Positions 51,029 to 58,253 of a stretch of 64,000 nucleotides of DNA are shown here, in pieces; position 1 is the stretch's first letter; each line of letters begins with the position of its first letter. Where the stretch lies: assembly GCF_946480305.1 (NCBI RefSeq), contig NZ_CAMLJQ010000012.1, positions 1 through 64,000 of the forward strand, in the 5' to 3' direction. Both the position numbers and the translations under genes were made by a program. The DNA comes from an uncultured Caldimonas sp. GTDB lineage: Bacteria > Pseudomonadota > Gammaproteobacteria > Burkholderiales > Burkholderiaceae. Under the pieces are notes generated by a model, which saw nothing but the letters and a program-made list of their open reading frames with translations, had not been told where the DNA came from and searched no databases.

Positions 51029-52507
51029 CTAAACCGCCTGCGACGAGAGCCGATCCGGCTCAGCGACTTCGTCGTTACCCGCCGCATCGACAAACCGAGG
51101 GTAGCGATCTTCACGCAGCTGCCTGCCGTCGTAGACGACGCGGTCTTCATAGTCCGACAACCACAGCGCCTGCGGATTGCGCCGCGCGATCACGAGGTCG
51201 CCCTGGCTGTCGGCCGAGAACGGCGAGCGGTGCACCTTCATCACGACCAGCCCGTCACCGAACACGCCGGCCACGTCGGCCGTGCAGCTCGCGTCGTCGG
51301 CAGGGCCGTCGATCACCGAAACCACTTCGAGCTTGCCCCATTCGGTGGACATCGCGAAGCGCGAGCGGGCCGTGTCCGACAAACCCTTCTGGGCCTCGTT
51401 GTGCAGCCGCCAGGCCTGCTCCACCGGCACGGCGAAGGCCGTGTGACCTTCGATCTCCCGGCACTGAAAGAGGTACTTGGGCCGGATGCCGTTGCGGCGC
51501 AGTTCCTCCTGCAGGATGCGCAGGCTCTCCGCCGCGTCGTTCACTCGCGCGATGATGGGCGTCTGGTTCTCCAGGCTCACGAAGCCCAGTGGTTGCACAT
51601 GATCGAGCGCCGCGCGCACGCCGGGCAGCCACTGGTAGTAGCCCTGCTCGTTGCGCACGTAGGCGTTGCCGGCGTCGCGCACGAGCATCTCGTCGGGGTG
51701 CGTGAAGTGCACGACGAGGTTCACGTGCACCTCGGGGTAGCGCTCGTGGAAGATGCGCAGTGTCTGTGCGAAGTTCTCGTCGAATCGCTGCGGGCGGAAC
51801 GCCATCTCCTTCGTGCCGATGCGCACCAGGTGCACGCCCGCCTCTGCCGCGGCGGCCATGTAGCGATAGATGTTCTTGTTCGACAGCACCATCGGGTCGC
51901 CGCCCGACAGCAGCACTTCGCGCACCGGGTAGCGGCGCAGACCGGTGTCGGGGTCGATGCCGTGGGTCGCTTCGATGCGTGCGTTGTAGTCGACGATGTA
52001 GGCCTTCAGGTCATCCGGCTTGATCAGCCCCTTGCCGGTGGAGCCGTTGAAGATGTCGAGCCGGTAGCAATAGCGGCAGTGCGCCGAGCAGGCCAAGGCG
52101 GTGTAGCCAAGCACGATTTCGTCGTACTTGTGCAGGATCTTGCCTTTCAGCGCGTCGGGGCTGTAGCGGATCTGGTTCGACGGGTCCTTCTCGCCGCTCA
52201 TGTCGTCGGCCTCGGCCATGATCGGGATCACCAGCGCTTCGAGCGGCTTGCTCGGCGGCATCGCGGGCACCAGCACCTCGCCGGCCGGGCTGCGGAACTC
52301 CTCGCCCTTCACCAGCGCCATGTAGTACGGGTTGATGCCGAACATCATGCGCTGGTCCACGCCGCGCTCGCGCATCACCTCGATCTGGTCTGCGGGGTAG
52401 AAGGCCTGCAGCAGCGGCACGACGTTGTTGTTGTTGAAGCGCCCGCGTGCGGGCTTCACGTCCTGCACCGGGGTTTCGGGCAGATCGTCGAGCATTTCGG
52501 TGGTCAT
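51029..52507 (-). CDS. KamA-family radical SAM aminomutase-like protein
   Basis: A 492-residue radical SAM enzyme. The [4Fe-4S] motif is CSAHCRYC (about residue 125-132, C-x3-C-x2-C), followed by EVLLSGGDPMVLSNKNIYRYM, the KamA-type PLP/SAM region, and FVSLENQTPIIARVNDA. It is longer than lysine 2,3-aminomutase (about 416) at both ends, with an Asn-rich RGRFNNNNVVPLLQAFY start. It may move an amino group from C2 to C3 of lysine, arginine or glutamate. AGGAGG lies six bases before ATG 52507; a second ATG abuts the ribosome site and is less likely. It follows an aminotransferase by 49 bases. Confidence 0.87.
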   Translation of the reverse strand: MTTEMLDDLPETPVQDVKPARGRFNNNNVVPLLQAFYPADQIEVMRERGVDQRMMFGINPYYMALVKGEEFRSPAGEVLVPAMPPSKPLEALVIPIMAEADDMSGEKDPSNQIRYSPDALKGKILHKYDEIVLGYTALACSAHCRYCYRLDIFNGSTGKGLIKPDDLKAYIVDYNARIEATHGIDPDTGLRRYPVREVLLSGGDPMVLSNKNIYRYMAAAAEAGVHLVRIGTKEMAFRPQRFDENFAQTLRIFHERYPEVHVNLVVHFTHPDEMLVRDAGNAYVRNEQGYYQWLPGVRAALDHVQPLGFVSLENQTPIIARVNDAAESLRILQEELRRNGIRPKYLFQCREIEGHTAFAVPVEQAWRLHNEAQKGLSDTARSRFAMSTEWGKLEVVSVIDGPADDASCTADVAGVFGDGLVVMKVHRSPFSADSQGDLVIARRNPQALWLSDYEDRVVYDGRQLREDRYPRFVDAAGNDEVAEPDRLSSQAV

Positions 52508-52556
52508 CGTCATCCTCCTGTCGGTCGGGTGGGCCCGGTTCGCGCCGGGCAAGGCT

Positions 52557-53837
52557 TCACTGCGCAGCGAGCCAACGCGCGATCTCGTTCGTGCCGCGCA
52601 AGGTCTTGCCGAAGATCAGTTCCATTTCGCGGTCGCCGAGCGGGCGTTGCAGCCCGATCTCGCGCGACGCGGCGAGTGCTGCCTCGCCATCGAACTCCAC
52701 ATAGGCGAGCCGCGCGCACAGATGACGCGCCGCCATGCCAAACGCGGTGCCGGGCAGCAGTGCGACGCCGGTGTCAGCCAGCAGCCGCTCGCACAGGCGC
52801 GCCGAGGTGTCGATGCCGGCGGCGCGCAGGCGCGCCTCGTCCACCGAGAAATCAGGAAACAGGTAGAACCCGCCTTCCGGACGGTGCACCTGCACGCCGG
52901 CCGCAGCGAGCGTTGCCGCAACGCGCTGCCCGATGGCCGCCAACAGGTGGCGTTGGTGTGCCAGGTAGTCCCGCACGTCGTCCTCCCAGCGGTAGGCCTC
53001 GCAGGCCGCCAGTTGCACGGGCAGCGGCGCGCAGGAATACGTTTCGGACGCGATGCCGAGCACGGCCTCCTTGAAGGCAGGATCGAAACCGCGCGGCAGC
53101 ATCGCGACGCCCAGGCGCCAGCCACCCGCACCACACCATTTCGACAGCCCCCCGGTGACGATGGTCGCCTCGGGGTAGTGACGGGCAAGCGAGACATGCC
53201 GCCCTTCGTGATGCAGCAGGCCGTAGATCTCATCGGAGATCACCAGCACGTGATGGCGACGGCACGCTGCAGCCAGTGCATCGAGCTCCTCATCGGAGTA
53301 GCCGAGTCCGTCCGGGTTGCCGGGATGATTGAGGATCATCAGCGTGGGCAGCGAGGGGTCGGCCTTTCGTCGCACGGCGGCTTCGATCGTGTCCGGCGTC
53401 ACGCGCCAGCGGTGGTCGTAGTCGGTCTTGAGGCGCACCGCGGTATGCCCCAGCAGTTCGGCCTGCGGTGCATACGACACCCAGGCTGGCGCCGCCATCA
53501 GCACGTCGGCGCGCCGGAACGCGGCCATCACGGCGTACAGCAGCAGCTTGGAGCCGGGCGCGACGAGCACATCGTCCGCATCGATATCGAGGCCCTCGGC
53601 CTGCGCATGAAAGGCTGCCACGCGCTCGCGCAGGCACTTCAAGCCCTGAACCGGCGTGTAGTCCTTCGCAGCCGCACTCGCACTCAAGGCCGCGACCGCG
53701 CGCGGCAGTGGCGGGAACGGCGACTGGCCGAAACCGAACTTGAAGACTTCCCGCCCGCCGCTTTCAAGCTGGCGTGACTGCTCGTTCAACAACAGGGTCT
53801 GCGACTTCTCGACCGACTTCAGGTGCTCGTTCCACAT
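52557..53837 (-). CDS. PLP-dependent class I/II aminotransferase
   Basis: A 426-residue fold-type I aminotransferase. The PLP-binding Lys is in VTGGLSKWCGAGGWRLG (about residue 243), with the typical NHPGNPDGLGYS loop, the D-E-I-Y of VISDEIYGLLHHEG and the terminal substrate Arg region (ARLAYVEFDGE). It belongs with AspC-like/aromatic or alanine-type enzymes; substrate not evident. The 5' end carries ACATAAGCGT, which recurs inverted 71 bases upstream. It forms an operon with the KamA-like gene, so both may serve a beta-amino acid pathway. Confidence 0.88.
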   Translation of the reverse strand: MWNEHLKSVEKSQTLLLNEQSRQLESGGREVFKFGFGQSPFPPLPRAVAALSASAAAKDYTPVQGLKCLRERVAAFHAQAEGLDIDADDVLVAPGSKLLLYAVMAAFRRADVLMAAPAWVSYAPQAELLGHTAVRLKTDYDHRWRVTPDTIEAAVRRKADPSLPTLMILNHPGNPDGLGYSDEELDALAAACRRHHVLVISDEIYGLLHHEGRHVSLARHYPEATIVTGGLSKWCGAGGWRLGVAMLPRGFDPAFKEAVLGIASETYSCAPLPVQLAACEAYRWEDDVRDYLAHQRHLLAAIGQRVAATLAAAGVQVHRPEGGFYLFPDFSVDEARLRAAGIDTSARLCERLLADTGVALLPGTAFGMAARHLCARLAYVEFDGEAALAASREIGLQRPLGDREMELIFGKTLRGTNEIARWLAAQ

Positions 53838-53924
53838 AAGCGTCTCGCGATGAGGGGGTGGGGCCATGCTCTTTACGGACCATGGCAGGGACAAGGGCGC
53901 AGTCTATTCGAGCAACGCTTATGT
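53834..53924. promoter_or_regulatory. Inverted 10-base repeat at the aminotransferase promoter
   Basis: ACATAAGCGT (53834-53843, covering the start codon) and its inverse ACGCTTATGT (53915-53924) are identical copies facing each other across 71 bases. Such a pair could bind one regulator dimer at each copy and form a loop. The regulator is unknown. Confidence 0.4.
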
Positions 53925-54084
53925 TTTTGTCTCCGCACTTCAGACTTCCTTATCTGTTGCTTGGCGGCATTTCATCGGGCAATGCAGGAGGAGGCCTACA
54001 ACGCACTGCCACCCACACCGACAACCGCCACGCCTGGCAACGGCTAAGTTCATCCCGCAAGAGCAACAACACAGGAGCGACCCG

Positions 54085-54480
54085 ATGACATCCCGCAACA
54101 CTTGCATGCGACAGCAATGGGCACCGTGGATCTCGTTCGGCTTGCTGGCAGCAGCGGCAGCCGTCCTTGGCGCCGGCAATGCCACGGCGGCCACCGAGAG
54201 CGAACAACAGTTCTGTGCCAGCCGTGCAACGGCAGAAGACCGCAAGACCTGTTTGAGAGAAGCCGCCGCGGCGCGCGCCGAGGCACGGCGCGGTCAGTTG
54301 AAGCACCGCGACGCGGACTACGAACGCAATGCGATGCAGCGCTGCGAGGCGCTGCCGGCTGCCGACCAGGAGGCGTGCCGCTCGCGCGTGCGCGGCGAGG
54401 GCTATTCGAGCGGCAGCGTGGAAGGCGGCGGGGTCTACCGCGAAACGCGCGAGATCGTGCCGGCGGAACCGCAGCCCTGA
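54085..54480 (+). CDS. Exported cysteine-containing hypothetical protein
   Basis: A 131-residue protein with a signal peptide (WISFGLLAAAAAVLGAGNATAAT, cut near residue 38) and a mature part with four Cys: QFCASRATAEDRKTCLREAAAARAEARR ... MQRCEALPAADQEACRSRVRGEGYSSGSVEGGGVYRETRE. The C-x8-9-C pairs resemble small periplasmic proteins common in Burkholderiales, sometimes with similarity to peptidoglycan/lipoprotein families; function unknown. AGGAGCG precedes the ATG. Its 3' end runs into the DraG-like remnant on the other strand. Confidence 0.75.
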   Translation: MTSRNTCMRQQWAPWISFGLLAAAAAVLGAGNATAATESEQQFCASRATAEDRKTCLREAAAARAEARRGQLKHRDADYERNAMQRCEALPAADQEACRSRVRGEGYSSGSVEGGGVYRETREIVPAEPQP

Positions 54481-54602
54481 GCCCGGCCTGGATCGGTTGG
54501 TGCGGCGTTCACGGCCGCGTTCTCGAACTCCACCGTGGTGCCGACGGCGTCGCCGCACGCGAGACCGAGCAGGCACCCGGTGTAGCGATCGAGCAAATCC
54601 AT
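54435..54602 (-). pseudogene. Truncated ADP-ribosylglycohydrolase (DraG-type) remnant
   Basis: A frame that begins ATG MDLLDRYTGCLLGLACGDAVGTTVEFE and then loses similarity after about 28 residues. The first part is the unmistakable N-terminus of the DraG/ADP-ribosylglycohydrolase family (G-C-L-L-G-L-A-x-G-D-A-x-G, where the Asp helps bind Mg2+). The remaining 270 or so residues are missing; the frame runs on as unrelated sequence to a stop at 54435, overlapping the plus-strand gene. It starts 8 bases after the first nrtR, so it was once its operon partner. In related NrtR loci the gene is intact and removes ADP-ribose from proteins. Confidence 0.75.
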
Positions 54603-54610
54603 GGGGGCCC

Positions 54611-55354
54611 TCAATCGCCGCCGCGCGGACTGAAGGTGCGGGGGAACACCACCGGCCGCTTGCGGTCCTTCAGCCGGTAGCCCATTGCGGGGCGGTTCGA
54701 GTCGCCTTCCGCATGGCCGGCCTCCTGCAGGAAGTCCGCCGACAGCATGCGGGTGCGGAAGCCGCTCTTGTCGACCGGTCGGCCCAGCACCACCTCGTAG
54801 ACGCGCTGCAGCTGCGGCAGCGTGAACGGCTCGGGCAGAAGGAAGGCGGGCAACGAGGTGTATTCGACCTTGTTGCGCAGGCGCTCGACCGCGGCCGCGA
54901 GGATCTCGCGGTGGTCGAAGGCCAGCGAGCGCTTGGCAAGCGCTTCGTCCACACCGAACCAGCCGACGTCCGCCGCGTTGGCGCCCTTCTCCAGCACCAC
55001 GTCGCGTGCGGGAATCAACGCGAAGTACACGTGCGTCGCCGACCAGCCGCGCGGATCGCGGGTGGCGCTGCCCCAACTGCCCAGCTGTTCGAGGTAAGGG
55101 CTGCTGACGGCCGTCTTCTCCTTGAGCTTGCGGCGCGCACACGCAAGCAGGTCGCGGTCGAGTTCGATGTTCACGAACCCGCCCGGCAGAGCCCACGCGC
55201 CGGGACACGGTTCGTCCGCCCCGCCGGGTCGCTGCACGAGCAGGACCTTCAGCGTGTCGTCCAGCACAGTGAAGATCACCACGTCGACCGTGGTGTACGG
55301 CAACGGGAAGGACGGTGGCTGGATGCGTGGGGGAGTTCGGCGTGGCGTGTTCAT
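54611..55354 (-). CDS. nrtR: NrtR-type Nudix-fold transcriptional regulator (copy 1)
   Basis: A 247-residue protein with an N-terminal Nudix domain and a C-terminal winged helix (LPEPFTLPQLQRVYEVVLGRPVDKSGFRTRMLS...). The Nudix box is degenerate (GGFVNIELDRDLLACARRKLKEKTAV in place of GX5EX7REUXEEXGU), so it should bind but not cut ADP-ribose, as in NrtR. NrtR represses NAD salvage genes and lets go when ADP-ribose rises. It is divergent from kptA over 204 bases that hold operator-like repeats. It is paralogous to the gene at 62202 (shared SPYLEQL, ATRDPRGW and FTLPQLQ-VYE-VLG blocks). Confidence 0.9.
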   Translation of the reverse strand: MNTPRRTPPRIQPPSFPLPYTTVDVVIFTVLDDTLKVLLVQRPGGADEPCPGAWALPGGFVNIELDRDLLACARRKLKEKTAVSSPYLEQLGSWGSATRDPRGWSATHVYFALIPARDVVLEKGANAADVGWFGVDEALAKRSLAFDHREILAAAVERLRNKVEYTSLPAFLLPEPFTLPQLQRVYEVVLGRPVDKSGFRTRMLSADFLQEAGHAEGDSNRPAMGYRLKDRKRPVVFPRTFSPRGGD

Positions 55355-55383
55355 TGAAGTCGCATGCTTGACGGGCTGGATCT

Positions 55384-55427
55384 TAAGTTGTATTGTGCAA
55401 CCCAGGCAAGTTGCCCAGAACAACTTA
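55384..55427. promoter_or_regulatory. Candidate NrtR operator upstream of kptA and nrtR
   Basis: GTTGTATTGTGCAAC at 55387-55401 has GTTG/CAAC arms. It lies inside a wider inverted repeat TAAGTTGT (55384-55391)/ACAACTTA (55420-55427), with GGCAAGTTGCC (55405-55415) between. TAAGTTGTATTGTG matches TTAGTTGCATTATG, the sequence on the minus strand before the second nrtR, at 11 of 14 positions. Confidence 0.55.
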
Positions 55428-55558
55428 TAAACCACGAGAGGGTCTCACGGTTCGGCATCCGCTTCGTCACGTCCCAACCTACCGGTTCGAAGGGGCAACT
55501 CGTGATATGAACCGGCTGAGGTGCCGGTGGGCAAGAACAGAACAACAGAAAGCAAGAC

Positions 55559-56128
55559 ATGACGAACCAGGACAAGCTGACGTCGATCAGCAAATTCATC
55601 AGCCTCGTGTTGAGGCATCAGCCCGGCCACATCGGTCTCACGCTCGACAACGCCGGCTGGGCCGACGTGAGCGACCTGCTTGGCAAGGCCGCTGCAGCGG
55701 GCCGGCCCATCCGGCCCGAGGTGCTGCGCGAAGTGGTCGAGCGCAACGACAAGCAACGGTTTTCCTTCAGCGAAGACGGAAAACGCATACGCGCCAACCA
55801 GGGTCATTCGGTCGCTGTGGAGCTGGGACTCGCGCCGCTGGAGCCGCCCGCGCAGCTCTACCACGGGACGGCCACCCGCTTCCTCGACGCGATCCTGCGC
55901 GACGGATTGCACAAGCGGGCGCGGCATCACGTGCATCTTTCCGCGGATCTCACCACCGCGACGGCGGTCGGACAACGCCACGGGCGGGTGGTGGTCCTGC
56001 TGGTCGACGCCGCCGGCATGCGCCAACAGGGGCACGAGTTCTACCGCTCTGCCAACGGCGTATGGCTGACCGACCATGTGCCGCCACGGCACCTGAGCCT
56101 GCTCGAGCCGAAGGAGAACGCACGATGA
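55559..56128 (+). CDS. kptA: RNA 2'-phosphotransferase, Tpt1/KptA family
   Basis: A 189-residue protein with both lobes of KptA. N-terminal winged-helix: [38 protein letters not shown]-like lobe: [43 protein letters not shown]. The essential Arg-His-x-Arg pieces of the RNA/NAD site are visible in LRHQP and [18 protein letters not shown]. It uses NAD+ to move a 2'-phosphate from RNA and gives ADP-ribose 1'',2''-cyclic phosphate. Its natural substrate in bacteria is unclear. It is divergent from nrtR and overlaps the HAD gene by 4 bases. Confidence 0.93.
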   Translation: MTNQDKLTSISKFISLVLRHQPGHIGLTLDNAGWADVSDLLGKAAAAGRPIRPEVLREVVERNDKQRFSFSEDGKRIRANQGHSVAVELGLAPLEPPAQLYHGTATRFLDAILRDGLHKRARHHVHLSADLTTATAVGQRHGRVVVLLVDAAGMRQQGHEFYRSANGVWLTDHVPPRHLSLLEPKENAR

Positions 56129-56736
56129 AGAAGCCCGTGATCGCACTCGACGCCGATGGCGTGCTGCTCGACTACAACCTCGCTTACGCACGCGCGTGGG
56201 AGCGCGCTTTCGGCCATTACCCGGTGGAGCGCGACCCGCAGGCGTACTGGGCCATCGACCGGTGGCATGTCGAACGCCTGGCAGGAGAGAGGCTGGAACG
56301 GTTGCGGGCGAGCTTCGACGACGCCTTCTGGACCAGCGTGCCGGCCATGGCCGGTGCGGTGAACGCCTGCCACGCCCTGCACGCCGCGGGCTACGAACTG
56401 GTGTGCGTGTCCGCGCTCAAGGCCCGCCATGCCGAGGCCCGCCTGCGCAACCTGCGCGCGCACGGTTTCCCGATCGACCGCGTGATCGCCACCGGCAACA
56501 CCACCGGCGTGCGCAGTCCCAAGGCGGAAGCCCTGGACGAGTTGCGCCCCGTCGCGTTCGTCGACGACTACCTGCCTTACCTGGCCGGCGTGTCGCCGTC
56601 CGTCCACTGCGCCCTGGTGATGCGCCAGCGCAATGGCAGCCCGAACGAGGGCGAACTGCTGACCATGGCGCATTCTCAGCATGAGGATCTGGCGGATTTT
56701 GCGCAGTGGTGGCTGGGTACGCGTGTGCGGTCTTGA
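56125..56736 (+). CDS. HAD-superfamily hydrolase
   Basis: A 203-residue HAD phosphatase. Motif [18 protein letters not shown] (nucleophile and acid Asp, D-x-D); motif [17 protein letters not shown] (Ser); motif [16 protein letters not shown] and [11 protein letters not shown] (Lys and DD). There is no large cap, so the substrate may be a small phosphate ester or nucleotide. The ATG overlaps the kptA stop (ATGA), so it may process the cyclic or open ADP-ribose phosphate made by KptA; this is inference from coupling. Confidence 0.87.
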   Translation: MKKPVIALDADGVLLDYNLAYARAWERAFGHYPVERDPQAYWAIDRWHVERLAGERLERLRASFDDAFWTSVPAMAGAVNACHALHAAGYELVCVSALKARHAEARLRNLRAHGFPIDRVIATGNTTGVRSPKAEALDELRPVAFVDDYLPYLAGVSPSVHCALVMRQRNGSPNEGELLTMAHSQHEDLADFAQWWLGTRVRS

Positions 56737-56752
56737 GTGTTTAGGAATCTGC

Positions 56753-57142
56753 ATGGAAAAGACCCGAAGCACCACTGTTCTCTACAGACCCACGGGGCCC
56801 AACGAACTTGAATTGGTTCGAGCCTCCGGATACAAGCGCTGGCCGGCCCGACTCCCGGACCAGCCCTTCTTCTATCCGGTGACCAACGAACAGTACGCCA
56901 TCGAAATCGCACGCGACTGGAACGTGCGCTCCAGCGGCTCGGGTTATGTCACGCGGTTCGAGGTAGAAAGCCTGTTCATGGATCGCTATGCGGTGCAGCA
57001 GGTCGGTGGCAAGCACCACACCGAATGGTGGGTCCCTGCCAAAGAACTCGATGCGCTCAATGACCACATCGTCGGATTGATCGTGGTGACCTGGAAGTTC
57101 GATGCGTCAGGTGGCTACAAGGTTGACGACGGGCCGCACTAA
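56753..57142 (+). CDS. ADP-ribosylation/crystallin J1-type protein
   Basis: A 129-residue protein with the pattern TTVLYRPTGPNELELVRASGYKRWPARLPDQPFFYPVTNEQYAIEIARDWN ... GYVTRFEVESLFMDRYAVQQVGGKHHTEWWVPAKELDALNDHIVG. From memory this small family is annotated 'ADP-ribosylation/crystallin J1' in many genomes; LYRPTG and the FYPV-N-EYA block hint at a small ADP-ribosyltransferase-like fold. No catalytic data are known to me. It follows the HAD gene by 16 bases and meets the nadM gene end-on, 21 bases apart. Confidence 0.75.
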   Translation: MEKTRSTTVLYRPTGPNELELVRASGYKRWPARLPDQPFFYPVTNEQYAIEIARDWNVRSSGSGYVTRFEVESLFMDRYAVQQVGGKHHTEWWVPAKELDALNDHIVGLIVVTWKFDASGGYKVDDGPH

Positions 57143-57163
57143 GACACCTGCCTCGGCAGCTAC

Positions 57164-58246
57164 TCAACGGGCCAGTTGGTTCTCAGTCACCCCGAGGAAG
57201 TGATCCAGCATGTGGAAGTGATCATCGAGGAACTGGTCTTCCAGCGAAGCCAATTGTTCGATCGGCATCCACAGCGCCTGCGCCGCGTCGTCGCCCGCGC
57301 GCACCTCGGGCAGCTCCCGGTCGCCCAGGTCGAAGTGGTGGGCGTGCGTGATCGTGCGCCCGCGCTGGCTGCGGTCGGGGTGGTCGAACACGGCGGTGGA
57401 CTTCAGGCATTGCCGCATCGTGCTGTCGAGCAACGCGAGGCCGGTTTCCTCGTGCAGCTCGCGCAGCGCCGACTGGTACGCCGTTTCGCGCTGCTCGATG
57501 AAGCCCCCGGGCACCGCGAGCAGGCCCATGCCGGGCGCTTGACCTCGTCGCACCAGCAATACCCGGCCGGCGCAGCTCACCACGCTGTCGACCGTGACGA
57601 ACACCGGTGGGTACGGTGCCGCCGCCCAGCTCTGCTTGTAGTGCTTCAACATGCGCCATTCCTGCGCCAGGGCCGCGAAGTGCGACAGCGCCGCCCATGC
57701 ACGCAGAAACGCGATCGTGCTGGCCGGCACCTGCTCCACCAATGCGGCGAGCGCCGGCTCCAGCTCGTCGGCTTCCGCGCCGAACAGGGCATCGCGCACG
57801 TGGGTGGCATCGACTGACGAGACGCGCTCCACTGACGACAGCACCCAGCCCGGGAACGCACGCAGGTAGCCGCTGGTCGCGTCCTTGAAGTGCCCCACGA
57901 GCGTCACGCTGGCATGCGATGGCAAGCCGCGCTCCGACAGCAATTGCTGCACGCCCTGGCGCACCGCGGCCACCCAGCGCGATTCGTCGTAGTAGTCGCG
58001 CACCGGCAGGAAGTGCACGCGCTCCCGCTGCTCGAGCGGCAGCGCCAGCCGGATCATCTCGGCGCGCTCCTGCCAGGTGAACGGGTTCTTGGGCGTGCGG
58101 GCCTGGTAGGCGGAGCCGAGCACCACCACGCAGGCAGGCGCCAGTTCGAGCGCACGCTGCAGCAACGCCAGGTGGCCGCGGTGGAAGGGCTGGAAGCGGC
58201 CGACGTAGACGGCGAGGTCGTGGCCTTGTGGGTTGTGCGTGTTCAT
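57164..58246 (-). CDS. nadM: Bifunctional NMN adenylyltransferase/Nudix hydrolase
   Basis: A 360-residue fusion. Residues 1-180: NadM-type nucleotidyltransferase (VYVGRFQPFHRGHLALLQRAL with the HxGH motif; later SSVDATHVRDALFG with the ISS(T)-type second motif). Residues about 195-350: an active Nudix domain (GGFIEQRETAYQSALRELHEETGLAL, matching GX5EX7REUXEEXGU). It makes NAD+ from NMN and cuts ADP-ribose or oxidised nucleotides. The same fusion occurs in some bacteria and in phages such as KVP40 (NatV). It is the last gene of the pncA-pncB-nadE-nadM operon. Confidence 0.95.
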   Translation of the reverse strand: MNTHNPQGHDLAVYVGRFQPFHRGHLALLQRALELAPACVVVLGSAYQARTPKNPFTWQERAEMIRLALPLEQRERVHFLPVRDYYDESRWVAAVRQGVQQLLSERGLPSHASVTLVGHFKDATSGYLRAFPGWVLSSVERVSSVDATHVRDALFGAEADELEPALAALVEQVPASTIAFLRAWAALSHFAALAQEWRMLKHYKQSWAAAPYPPVFVTVDSVVSCAGRVLLVRRGQAPGMGLLAVPGGFIEQRETAYQSALRELHEETGLALLDSTMRQCLKSTAVFDHPDRSQRGRTITHAHHFDLGDRELPEVRAGDDAAQALWMPIEQLASLEDQFLDDHFHMLDHFLGVTENQLAR

Positions 58247-58253
58247 GCTCGTC

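Noticed and set aside
50828..53074. A 748-codon plus-strand frame opposite the KamA-like and aminotransferase genes
   Set aside because: Antisense of two clear enzymes; no motif of its own.
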